From contig ONXX01000030.1 in NCBI GenBank assembly GCA_900321955.1, positions 1 through 10,128 on the forward strand: a stretch of DNA of 10,128 bases, read 5' to 3'. The notes below the pieces were generated by a model. It did not search any database. It worked only from the letters and a program-made list of their open reading frames with translations, and was not told the origin of the DNA. The stretch is from an uncultured Bacillota bacterium (GTDB lineage: Bacteria; Bacillota_I; Bacilli_A; Erysipelotrichales; Erysipelotrichaceae). Position 1 is the first letter of the stretch. The number at the start of each line of letters is the position of its first letter. Made by a program: the position numbers and the translations under genes. This document shows, one piece after another, positions 1-7,268 of this stretch.

Positions 1-582
1 GATCCATTCAATGTCCTTGTAGATATAAACATTACAACCACCGGCTGCGGAAATACCCGTTGAGGTTTCGCCGCCGCCATCGAGATTGATCATCCGATCG
101 GCGTGGACATCTTCACTCTTGATTTCCATCGAGCCCAATAAGCCGATTTCTTCCATCGTGGTGAAGAAGCACTGCAATGCAGGATGCGGTATGTCATCAT
201 CATCCAGTATTGCCAGCATGTAGGCCACACCATGGCCATCATCACCGCCAAGTGTTGTTCCCCTGGCATGCAGCCAGCCTTCCTCATCGACATAGAGGTC
301 CAAAGGATCCTTTTCAAAATCGTGATTGCTGTCAGCGACCTTTGCCGGAACCATATCGATATGGGCCTGCAGAATCAACGGAGCCGCATTTTCATAACCT
401 TTGGAAGCCGGTTTTTCAACGATAACATTCCAGACTTCGTCCTGTTTATATTGTAAACCGCGTTCCTTGGCAAAGTTCACGATGAAGTCAGAGATCTGCT
501 TCTCATGTCTGGAAGGATGCGGGATCTTGGCGATCTCGTTGAACCAGTAGTTCTGCGGTCTGCTCAGATCAAATTGTGTCAT
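1..582 (-). CDS. pepD: PepD-like Xaa-His / cytosolic non-specific dipeptidase (M20 family), 3' part missing at left edge
   Basis: This is the N-terminal 194 residues of an M20-family (M20C, aminoacyl-histidine dipeptidase type) metallopeptidase. The frame is open to base 1, so the C-terminal part lies outside the window; family members are typically about 480 residues. The M20 active site is readable: HID at 74-76 (metal ligand His74, catalytic Asp76), GGDDG at 112-116 (bridging Asp114), MEE at 143-145 (catalytic base Glu144, metal ligand Glu145) and NLDGG at 166-170 (Asp168 ligand). There is no signal peptide, so it acts in the cytosol, where it should split dipeptides. The start at 582 fits the family N-terminus (FNEIAKIPHPSRHE) and has an AGAGGGG ribosome binding site 6 nt upstream (589-595). 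It begins 21 nt after the S9 peptidase stop, so the two are probably co-transcribed. The family is well supported; the exact substrate range is inferred. Confidence 0.9.
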   Translation of the reverse strand, partial: MTQFDLSRPQNYWFNEIAKIPHPSRHEKQISDFIVNFAKERGLQYKQDEVWNVIVEKPASKGYENAAPLILQAHIDMVPAKVADSNHDFEKDPLDLYVDEEGWLHARGTTLGGDDGHGVAYMLAILDDDDIPHPALQCFFTTMEEIGLLGSMEIKSEDVHADRMINLDGGGETSTGISAAGGCNVYIYKDIEWI

Positions 583-603
583 ATCTGTCCCCTCTCTTTT
601 ATT

Positions 604-2547
604 TTAATTCAGATGTGCGTCCATCCAATCAGTAATCTCTTGCAATCTTCTGATACGATGTGTCGGTTTGCCGCTTCTGGAAAGTTCATGGTTCTCTCCC
701 TTGAACAGACACATCCTGGTCTCTACCCCGTTGCAGGTCAAAGCGGTATATAACTGCAAGGCCTCCGGTACCGGACAGCGGTAGTCCTCGGTAGAATGAA
801 TGAACAGCGTCGGTGTCTTGGCGTTGTTGACAAACTTTAGCGGCGACATGCCCCACAGCTCGCCGGCGCAGTTTCTTACATCGCCAAACTCCTGTTCGAT
901 CGGGAAATCGATGCCGTAATCGGAAACGCCCACTTCGGAGATCCAGTTGGAGATGGAACGCTGGGTCGCTGCCGCTTTGAAGCGGTCGGTCTGGCCGATG
1001 ATCCAGTTGGTCATATAGCCGCCATACGAGCCGCCGGTAACACCTAATCTCTGCGGATCAATGCTTGGATAGGTCTCCAGCACCAGATCGACAAAGGCCA
1101 TGATGTCCTGATAGTCGATACCGCCAAACTGGTGACGCAGATCGGCAAACTGATTGCCCTTACCATCCGAACCACGCGGATTACAATACATCACAAAGTA
1201 GCCCTTGGATGCCCAGTATTGCATCTCGTGATAATAGACGATGCCATAGGCCGTCTTTGGACCGCCATGAATATCCAGTATTGCCGGATACTTCTTGTTT
1301 GCATCAAAATCGATTGGCTTCAAGACCCAGCCGTCAATATCGACTGCCTTTTTGACAGTCAGCTTTTCCGGCTTTGCCACATAGTAATCTTTCATGACTT
1401 CTTCGTTGAAGGAAGTCAGTTTCTTGATCTCGTTGTTTTCGACTTTATAGAATTCCTGTAAGGCCTGATCCTTCATCGCAATACAATAGATCGTATCGCC
1501 AAGGACGATGAAATCATCGACCGAAACATTTGCTACATCAAAGATAGGAGCTAAGCGATCTTCCAATGCCTTGACGATCGTCGCATGGTCTTCCCTTACG
1601 GTAATAAAGTAGCTTGTATCATTATCTTTAAAATAGTTCTTGCCTCTGCCATAGCGGGAATCGGAACCGACGGAGTTGTATAAGGAAACATCCGTATCGA
1701 TCTTCAGTTCCATTTCACCGTTCTTTAACTCATAGAACTTGCCGGCTTCCATCTCACCGAAATCCTTGCCGAAGGTGCCGTTGACATAGATCTTTCCCTT
1801 TTCATCGAAGACCTTGTTGATGGACATCTTGTCAGTGTAGATCGGCGTGATCAGGCCTGTATTAAGATCGTATTCATAGATCTTGTCCCATTTGGTTTTA
1901 TAGGTTGTAAAGTCATTGGCTGAGAAGACAATCTTGTCGCCCATGATCTCCACGCTGGCGACATCGTAGGATGCCGGCGTGATCTTCTTGACGCTGTGAT
2001 CTTTCTTGGAAACTAAAAATAAAGAGGTACGGTTGCCGTTGACGACCCCTGCCCCATTAAACACGAAAGGATACTCATCAAACACGATATAGTCTTCATT
2101 GTCTTTGACTTTCTTATCGTAAGCTGCTTTCTCATCTTCGCTTAAGGCGTAATAATCCGGGCAGGCACGGTTGGTCATCGCGCTGGCCAGATAATAGTCA
2201 TCATTGAGATCCTTGAATAAGGAAACACCGATCGGCAGCGTAAAAGCTTCCTTGTTGCCGTCCTCTTCAACCTTATAGAAAGTTGAAAAGACACCCTTTT
2301 TCTCCGGATCATTCTTGATGAAGTAGACGCCGTCCTTCAAAGTAAAATAAGCCATCGATTTTTCATAATCGGTGACATCTTTGAAAGAGCCGGATGCGAT
2401 ATTATAGGCCACCAGTTTCTGCTTGTAGCCGTTATCTTCCATATCGATCTTGCTGAGGACAAAGTAGAGATCTTTCTTATCGGCTGCGATCCCTAAAGAT
2501 GATAAAAAGTGAAATCTTGTGAATTGATCGAGTTCGATCGCTTTCAT
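604..2547 (-). CDS. S9 family serine peptidase (prolyl oligopeptidase / acylaminoacyl-peptidase type)
   Basis: A complete 647-residue cytosolic serine peptidase with no signal peptide. Residues 1 to about 400 are rich in short beta-strand repeats, as expected for the S9 beta-propeller that limits access to small peptides. From about 405 to the end is an alpha/beta-hydrolase domain. Visible landmarks are HGGP at 427-430 (oxyanion region), GGSYGG at 505-510 with nucleophile Ser507, the acid Asp588 in STEDYR, and His620 in GENH. The spacing is typical of the S9C acylaminoacyl-peptidase-like group, but the preference (acyl-amino acid, X-Pro or general oligopeptide) cannot be read from sequence. 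The start at 2547 follows an AAAGGAG ribosome binding site (2553-2559). It sits downstream of oppA, separated by two stem-loops, and just upstream of pepD, which points to a role in trimming imported peptides. Confidence 0.93.
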   Translation of the reverse strand: MKAIELDQFTRFHFLSSLGIAADKKDLYFVLSKIDMEDNGYKQKLVAYNIASGSFKDVTDYEKSMAYFTLKDGVYFIKNDPEKKGVFSTFYKVEEDGNKEAFTLPIGVSLFKDLNDDYYLASAMTNRACPDYYALSEDEKAAYDKKVKDNEDYIVFDEYPFVFNGAGVVNGNRTSLFLVSKKDHSVKKITPASYDVASVEIMGDKIVFSANDFTTYKTKWDKIYEYDLNTGLITPIYTDKMSINKVFDEKGKIYVNGTFGKDFGEMEAGKFYELKNGEMELKIDTDVSLYNSVGSDSRYGRGKNYFKDNDTSYFITVREDHATIVKALEDRLAPIFDVANVSVDDFIVLGDTIYCIAMKDQALQEFYKVENNEIKKLTSFNEEVMKDYYVAKPEKLTVKKAVDIDGWVLKPIDFDANKKYPAILDIHGGPKTAYGIVYYHEMQYWASKGYFVMYCNPRGSDGKGNQFADLRHQFGGIDYQDIMAFVDLVLETYPSIDPQRLGVTGGSYGGYMTNWIIGQTDRFKAAATQRSISNWISEVGVSDYGIDFPIEQEFGDVRNCAGELWGMSPLKFVNNAKTPTLFIHSTEDYRCPVPEALQLYTALTCNGVETRMCLFKGENHELSRSGKPTHRIRRLQEITDWMDAHLN

Positions 2548-2552
2548 AAAAG

Positions 2553-2559
2553 CTCCTTT
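2553..2559 (-). promoter_or_regulatory. Ribosome binding site of the S9 peptidase, touching a stem-loop
   Basis: AAAGGAG on the minus strand, 5 nt before the ATG at 2547. Its first two bases also belong to the 3' arm of the stem-loop at 2558-2619, so folding of that element could affect ribosome access. Confidence 0.75.
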
Positions 2560-2619
2560 CGTTATTCATTCAACTTCTGTTTAATCAGCCTTAAAAACAG
2601 AGCTTGAATCAATAACGAA
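2558..2619 (-). repeat. Long imperfect stem-loop in the leader of the S9 peptidase gene
   Basis: Two 25-nt arms (2558-2582 and 2595-2619) around a 12-nt loop pair at 22 of 25 positions. Read on the minus strand, the outer block TTCGTTATT pairs with AATAACGAA, then ATTCAA with TTGAAT, then CTGTTT with AAACAG. Single or double mismatches separate the blocks. It directly abuts the terminator-like hairpin at 2620-2650 and ends at the ribosome binding site of the S9 gene. No clear U-tract follows it, so it is more likely an RNA processing, stabilising or translational control element than a terminator. No good promoter was seen within it. Confidence 0.7.
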
Positions 2620-2650
2620 GTAAGAGAGAACTCTTAGAGCTCTCTCTTAC
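2620..2650 (-). terminator. Probable terminator / 3'-stabilising hairpin after oppA
   Basis: A perfect inverted repeat of GTAAGAGAGA and TCTCTCTTAC lies 23 nt after the oppA stop. In the minus-strand RNA the stem can extend to 14 pairs (with one G-U pair) closed by a UAA triloop. The following UUCGUUAUU is U-rich but interrupted, so termination may be partial. That would let some transcription continue into the peptidase genes. The hairpin could also protect the oppA mRNA 3' end. Confidence 0.6.
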
Positions 2651-2673
2651 AATTTTCTTGGTTTGAATGTAGA

Positions 2674-4323
2674 TTATTCAGGTAATCTTACATACCAGAA
2701 GATGTGGTTGGCCTGCGGGTTGTTGATGACGCCGGTCGTACCAGGTCTCTGTAATGAAACGGAACCATAACCGAAGAGAGGAACGTTGAAGCAAGCAGTT
2801 TCAATTGCATATGCTTCAGCTTCATGTAACTTAGCGAAACGTTCTGCACCTTCGAGCTTCATAGAATCGAAGAGCATCTGGTCGTAAGTTTCATCACCGA
2901 AGTGCGTACCGTATTCTTCAGAGTCATTATAGATAGCCATGAGTTCAAGATAGTTCCACGGATCCATGTAGTCGGCTGAGAATGCGTTTCTGGCCAGATC
3001 ATAGCGTCCATAACTACGATCATCGAAGAATGTACGAAGTTCAGCAGTCTTTAATGTGACATCAATGTAGATATCCTTTAACTGTTCAGCGATAACAGCA
3101 GAAACAGTGTCATGCATAGCGTTCTGGTTGTAGTAGTATTCCAGAGCCAGTCTGTTGGTCTCGGAGTAACCAGCTTCTTCCATGAGTTTCCTAGCAGCTT
3201 CCTTATCAGTGTAAACCAGCTTGTGGTCGTTATCAGCGTTGGTACGGAAGTCACCTTCGAAGTCAGGAATACCGACAGGTAAGAAACCGTACAGTTCATA
3301 GTAAACTTCACCGGCATCGAGAGCAGTAACGAATGCGCTTCTGTCGATACCTAACTGGATAGCTCTACGAACTCTGACATCCTGTAATGCAGGGTTGGAA
3401 TCGTACATGTTGATGTTCATGTAGTAGTTGATGTTACCGTGAATGTCGATGGCATCCTTTAATTCAGGGTCATTGACAACACTTGAGTCAGCACCGGTGT
3501 CATAGTCGATTTCGCCAGTTTTGAAAGCCATCATAGAAGCTTCCATAGAAGGCATGATCTTGGCAACCAGTCTGTCATAGTAAACCTGGTCAGCATGAGC
3601 GAAGTTCGGGTTCTTTTCTAAGATGTACTCGTTAGCAGAGTCGATCTTGGTCGGATAGAAAGCACCGGTTGTCGGGTAACCAACAGTGTTGGACCATTCA
3701 GAATCCTTTTCAGGAGCGATTTCAGGGCGCAGAGCTGCGAAGACCTGAGTTGGCAGTAAGGAAATGAAGAATGGGCACGGTGCATTCAAAGTGATCTCTA
3801 ATGTGAAGTCATCAATAGCCTTGACACCGACATCATCCATATCAGCAACAGCCTGTTCGAGGTGGCTTTCTGCATTGAGGATGTAGTTGGTGATCATTGT
3901 TAAGTAACCAACTTCAGCATGACCGTAACCGATACAACGCTTGATACCGTAAACGTACTGGTCAGCAGTAATGGCAACGCCATCAGACCATTTCGCATTC
4001 GGATCGAGGTGGAAAGTATAAACTAAGCCATCATCGGATACTTCGTAAGAGACACAGTCGCCGTATTCTGTAGAACCATCTTCTACCAAGTAGAATAACG
4101 GATACCAGATCTCGTTGTGGATTTCAGCAGTAACGGAGTCGCCGCACTTTGCCGGGTCCATATAAGTCGGTTCGCCGCCGACAGCGTAAGTGAAGGTCTT
4201 GACTTCGTCAGCCGGAGCAGTTCCGCCGCCTTCGCCGCCATTGCCGCCGCCGTTGTTGGAGCCACAAGCCGCAAGGCCGATGACCATCAGAACTGAAAGC
4301 AACAATACAAATAGTTTTTTCAT
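2674..4323 (-). CDS. oppA: Oligopeptide ABC transporter substrate-binding lipoprotein
   Basis: A 549-residue extracellular peptide-binding lipoprotein of solute-binding family 5. Residues 1-19 are a lipoprotein signal peptide ending in the lipobox LAAC, so Cys20 should be lipidated and anchor the protein to the outer face of the membrane. A Gly/Asn/Glu-rich linker follows (about 21-35), then the binding domain, with the family hallmark around YTFHL and KWSDG (102-115). The reading frame stays open upstream to an ATG at 4689, but the start at 4323 is chosen because it begins the signal peptide and has an AAAGGA ribosome binding site (4333-4338, 9 nt away). It begins 22 nt after the oppF stop and is the last transporter gene. 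Codons such as GGT, GCT, GTT, TAC and CGT seem commoner here than in its neighbours, suggesting high expression. The peptide length preference is unknown. Confidence 0.95.
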   Translation of the reverse strand: MKKLFVLLLSVLMVIGLAACGSNNGGGNGGEGGGTAPADEVKTFTYAVGGEPTYMDPAKCGDSVTAEIHNEIWYPLFYLVEDGSTEYGDCVSYEVSDDGLVYTFHLDPNAKWSDGVAITADQYVYGIKRCIGYGHAEVGYLTMITNYILNAESHLEQAVADMDDVGVKAIDDFTLEITLNAPCPFFISLLPTQVFAALRPEIAPEKDSEWSNTVGYPTTGAFYPTKIDSANEYILEKNPNFAHADQVYYDRLVAKIMPSMEASMMAFKTGEIDYDTGADSSVVNDPELKDAIDIHGNINYYMNINMYDSNPALQDVRVRRAIQLGIDRSAFVTALDAGEVYYELYGFLPVGIPDFEGDFRTNADNDHKLVYTDKEAARKLMEEAGYSETNRLALEYYYNQNAMHDTVSAVIAEQLKDIYIDVTLKTAELRTFFDDRSYGRYDLARNAFSADYMDPWNYLELMAIYNDSEEYGTHFGDETYDQMLFDSMKLEGAERFAKLHEAEAYAIETACFNVPLFGYGSVSLQRPGTTGVINNPQANHIFWYVRLPE

Positions 4324-4345
4324 TTCTTTTCTTCCTTTCTTTCTA

Positions 4346-5323
4346 TTATTTTTCATACAGATGGCATGCCACTGTACGAGTGCCGACCTGAATAGGTACA
4401 GGTCTTTCTCTATTGCAACGTTCTGTCGCCTTTGGACAACGGGTACAGAACGGGCACCCCTTCGGAGGGTTGATCGGGCTTGGTACTTCACCGCCAAGGA
4501 CGATCCTCTGTTTCTTCTTCGCAACATCCGGATCCGGGATCGGGATGGCGGAAAGAAGTGCTGTCGTATATGGGTGGAGCGGACGATGGTAGACATCGTT
4601 TGCCGGACCCAGTTCGACCATCTGGCCAAGATACATGACGCCGATTCGATCGGAGATGTGCTTGACCATTGACAAGTCATGGGCAACAAACAGATACGAG
4701 AGACCCATTTCCTTCTGAATATCCTTCAGAAGGTTGACGACCTGTGCCTGAATGGAAACATCCAGAGCAGAGATCGGTTCGTCACAGACAATGAATTTCG
4801 GATTGACGGCCAGCGCTCTGGCGACACCGACTCTCTGTCTTTGACCACCGGAGAATTCAGCCGGGTAACGGCGGATGTGGTCCGGTTTGAGTCCGACGAT
4901 CTTTAACAGTTCGACGACTCTTTCTTCTCTTTCTTTATCCGTATCGTAAATATTGTGGATGATCATCGGTTCTTTGATGATTTCACCGACAGTCAGACGC
5001 GGATTCAAGGATGCGTACGGATCCTGGAAGATCATCTGCATATCCTTACGGAAGGAGGTCAGCTCCTTGCCTTTTAGTTTGGCAATGTCCTTGCCTTGGA
5101 AGACGATGCTTCCGCTTTCCGGTTCATACAGCTTGACGATCGTACGGCCTAAAGTTGTCTTGCCGCAGCCTGACTCACCGACCAAGCCGAACGTCTCGTT
5201 TTCCATGACATCAAAGCTGACATCATCGACCGCCTTAACAATCTGTTTCGGCGAGAAGATTCCTTTGGTGACATCGAAGTATGTTTTCAGATTCTTAACG
5301 GAAAGAATTGGTTTTTCGCTCAT
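4346..5323 (-). CDS. oppF: Oligopeptide ABC transporter ATP-binding protein OppF
   Basis: A 325-residue cytoplasmic ATPase that should pair with OppD to power peptide import. Seen in order: Walker A GESGCGKT (49-56), Q-loop Gln100 (IFQDP), ABC signature FSGGQRQR (157-164), Walker B FIVCDEP (177-183, catalytic Glu182), D-loop SALD and switch His215 (AHD). The C-terminal oligopeptide-transporter domain carries a Cys cluster (Cys290, 293, 296, 303 and 320), similar to the region reported to bind a 4Fe-4S cluster in some Opp/Dpp ATPases; this is inferred here. The ATG overlaps the oppD stop as ATGA (5320-5323), which points to translational coupling. The upstream AAAGGG (5334-5339) is only a modest ribosome binding site. 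The oppF versus oppD naming follows the SGCGKTT and LDVSIQ motifs and gene order. Confidence 0.94.
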   Translation of the reverse strand: MSEKPILSVKNLKTYFDVTKGIFSPKQIVKAVDDVSFDVMENETFGLVGESGCGKTTLGRTIVKLYEPESGSIVFQGKDIAKLKGKELTSFRKDMQMIFQDPYASLNPRLTVGEIIKEPMIIHNIYDTDKEREERVVELLKIVGLKPDHIRRYPAEFSGGQRQRVGVARALAVNPKFIVCDEPISALDVSIQAQVVNLLKDIQKEMGLSYLFVAHDLSMVKHISDRIGVMYLGQMVELGPANDVYHRPLHPYTTALLSAIPIPDPDVAKKKQRIVLGGEVPSPINPPKGCPFCTRCPKATERCNRERPVPIQVGTRTVACHLYEK

Positions 5324-6321
5324 TTTTTCACCGCCCTTTCGTCAAGCAGCCAGCAGGCGCACTGATGGCCTTCCTTGATGTCTGTAACAGGTGGCTGGAA
5401 ATCCTTACAGACCTTCATCGCTTTTTCACAGCGGTCCACGAACGGACAGCCTTTCGGAGGATTGAGCAGATCCGGTGGTGAACCAGGGATCGGCGTCAGA
5501 TCTTTCTCATCGTCATTCTCCGGATTGGAGATACACTTCAATAAGCCTTCGGTATACGGATGTTTCGGATCATAGAAGATATCCCTGTCCGTACCGATTT
5601 CGACGATCTTGCCGCCATACATGATGGCAATGCGGTCACACAGCTTGGCAACGACGCCTAAGTCGTGGGTGATCATGATGATCGCGGAATCAGACTTGTT
5701 TTTTAAATCTTCGATCAGCTCGAGAACCTGTGCCTGAATGGTAACATCCAGAGCAGTGGTCGGTTCATCGGCAATGATCAGTTTCGGGTTGTTGGCCAGA
5801 GCGATAGCGATGATGATTCTTTGACGCATACCGCCGGAGAACTCGAACGGGTATTGCGTGATACGTTTTTCCGGTGAAGGAATACCGACCAGATTCATCA
5901 GTTCGATCGCCCTTTTCTTGGCTTCTTCCCTGCTCATATTGGTGTGATTGAGCATCGGCTCAATCAGCTGTGTTTCAACTTTCAAAACCGGGTTTAAGAA
6001 GGTCATCGGATCCTGGAAGATCATCGCCATGGAATTGCCGCGGATCTTGCGCATGAAATCGTCATAATCTCTCTTGGTTTTGAAATTCTTCTGCGAAATA
6101 TCGACTCCGTCAAACGTGACATCGCCGGATTCGACTTTGCCGTTTTCCGCCAGCAGACCGATGATCGAATACATCATCTGGCTCTTGCCGGAACCCGACT
6201 CACCGACGATACCCAAAGCCTCTTTCGGCTCCAGTTTGAAGGAAACACCACGGACAGCCTGGACATCGCCGGCATCCGTTTTAAATGTAGTTACTAAATT
6301 GTTGACTTCTAATAATGCCAT
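5320..6321 (-). CDS. oppD: Oligopeptide ABC transporter ATP-binding protein OppD
   Basis: A 333-residue cytoplasmic ATPase, the partner of OppF. Seen in order: Walker A GESGSGKS (40-47), Q-loop Gln103 (IFQDP), signature FSGGMRQR (161-168), Walker B LIIADEP (181-187, catalytic Glu186), D-loop TALD and switch His219 (THD). The C-terminal domain has the NPPKGCPF motif and Cys292, 298, 305, 321 and 323, a possible iron-sulphur site. The start at 6321 is preferred over an in-frame ATG at 6372, because the latter lies inside oppC and adds 17 residues without homology, while 6321 has a perfect AGGAGG (6328-6333) 6 nt upstream and starts with the usual N-terminus (LLEVNNL). The gene begins 10 nt after the oppC stop and ends with TGA overlapping the oppF start. 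Confidence 0.95.
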   Translation of the reverse strand: MALLEVNNLVTTFKTDAGDVQAVRGVSFKLEPKEALGIVGESGSGKSQMMYSIIGLLAENGKVESGDVTFDGVDISQKNFKTKRDYDDFMRKIRGNSMAMIFQDPMTFLNPVLKVETQLIEPMLNHTNMSREEAKKRAIELMNLVGIPSPEKRITQYPFEFSGGMRQRIIIAIALANNPKLIIADEPTTALDVTIQAQVLELIEDLKNKSDSAIIMITHDLGVVAKLCDRIAIMYGGKIVEIGTDRDIFYDPKHPYTEGLLKCISNPENDDEKDLTPIPGSPPDLLNPPKGCPFVDRCEKAMKVCKDFQPPVTDIKEGHQCACWLLDERAVKK

Positions 6322-6327
6322 ATCGAT

Positions 6328-6333
6328 CCTCCT
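6328..6333 (-). promoter_or_regulatory. Ribosome binding site that fixes the oppD start
   Basis: A perfect AGGAGG on the minus strand, 6 nt before the ATG at 6321 and overlapping the oppC stop codon (6332-6334). It decides the start in favour of 6321 over 6372 and suggests ribosomes finishing oppC can re-initiate on oppD. Confidence 0.85.
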
Positions 6334-7258
6334 ATCTGGTCCTTGCCTGGAATGCTTCACCGATACCGTCACCGACGAAGTTCAGCGCCAGGATCGTCAA
6401 GCTGATCGCCGCAACCGGCCAGATAACCTGGATCGGCTGAGTGAAGATCAACTGACGGCAATCGTTTGCCAGCTTGCCCCAGCTCGGGATCGCCGGATTT
6501 AAACCGATACCGACAAAGCTCAATGAAGCTTCGGTAAAGATCGCACCCGGAACCATCATGGTCAAAGAGACGATGATTGGACCTAAGGCATTGATGATCA
6601 GGTGTCTTAAGAGGATACGGGTATTGCTGGCACCGATAACCTTGGCAGCCAGGGAGAATTCCATTTCCTTTAAGGACATGATCTGTGTACGGACCTGTCT
6701 GGCCATGCCGATCCATGAAGTCAAACAGATAGCCAGCATCATGGAACCGATGGAGTCACCGAAGACTAAGAGGATCAAGACGACATAGATCAAAGACGGA
6801 ACCGCATAGATGATATCGACGATACGCATCATGATCATATCGACTCTGCCGCCGACATAACCGGAGATACCGCCATACAAGATACCGATAACCAGGTTGA
6901 TCGCAGCGGTTGAGAAGCCGATCGCCAGGGAAACTCTGGCACCGTACATGACACGTACGAAGATGTCTCTTCCCAATTTATCTGTGCCGAATAAGTGCTG
7001 CAGACTTGGCATTGCATTACGGTTTGCCATATCCTGCGTATCAAACTTATACGGTGCAACCTGCGGAACGATGATTGCCAGAAGGATCATGACAATCAAG
7101 AAGATCAAGCCGGCTAAGGCGAGCTTGTTCTTGCGGAAACGATCCCAGGCATCTTTTGCGAATGTCTTGATCGCAACGGCAATAAACTCGGAATTCTTTT
7201 CCTCTTCCGGCAGTTTTTCGAACAGATCGTCTGTAAGTACTAAATTCTTTTCACTCAT
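6332..7258 (-). CDS. oppC: Oligopeptide ABC transporter permease OppC
   Basis: A 308-residue inner-membrane permease that forms the translocation channel with OppB. It has a charged cytoplasmic N-terminus of about 45 residues and a first membrane helix at roughly 46-66. The typical OppC/DppC external segment follows with HLFGTDKLGRD (89-98), then five further hydrophobic segments. The EAA loop that contacts the ATPases lies at about 200-226 (EFSLAAKVIGAS), and the conserved SFVGIGL is at 247-253. The length and N-terminal OppC_N-like region match the family. The ATG at 7258 is 10 nt after the oppB stop, with an AGGA ribosome binding site overlapping that stop (7267-7270). The gene is in the middle of the operon and has no separate promoter that I can see. 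Confidence 0.95.
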   Translation of the reverse strand: MSEKNLVLTDDLFEKLPEEEKNSEFIAVAIKTFAKDAWDRFRKNKLALAGLIFLIVMILLAIIVPQVAPYKFDTQDMANRNAMPSLQHLFGTDKLGRDIFVRVMYGARVSLAIGFSTAAINLVIGILYGGISGYVGGRVDMIMMRIVDIIYAVPSLIYVVLILLVFGDSIGSMMLAICLTSWIGMARQVRTQIMSLKEMEFSLAAKVIGASNTRILLRHLIINALGPIIVSLTMMVPGAIFTEASLSFVGIGLNPAIPSWGKLANDCRQLIFTQPIQVIWPVAAISLTILALNFVGDGIGEAFQARTR

Positions 7259-7268
7259 CTTTTCTGTC

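Noticed and set aside
177..456. Plus-strand ORFs at the left end
   Set aside because: They are antisense to the M20 dipeptidase, whose frame shows all the metal-ligand motifs.
4210..4260. Trinucleotide-like run of gcc/cgc in the DNA
   Set aside because: Explained by the Gly-rich linker after the OppA lipobox; such linkers are common in Gram-positive binding lipoproteins.
4190..4672. Plus-strand ORF of 160 codons with a proline-rich start
   Set aside because: Antisense to oppA and oppF; the prolines come from the complement of the Gly-rich OppA linker. No ribosome binding site or family match.
4324..4689. In-frame extension of oppA up to an ATG at 4689 (122 extra residues)
   Set aside because: It lies inside oppF in another frame, and the typical lipoprotein signal peptide with ribosome binding site starts at 4323.
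6322..6372. In-frame ATG at 6372 as the oppD start
   Set aside because: It lies inside oppC, adds 17 residues unlike the family, and the perfect AGGAGG serves the ATG at 6321.
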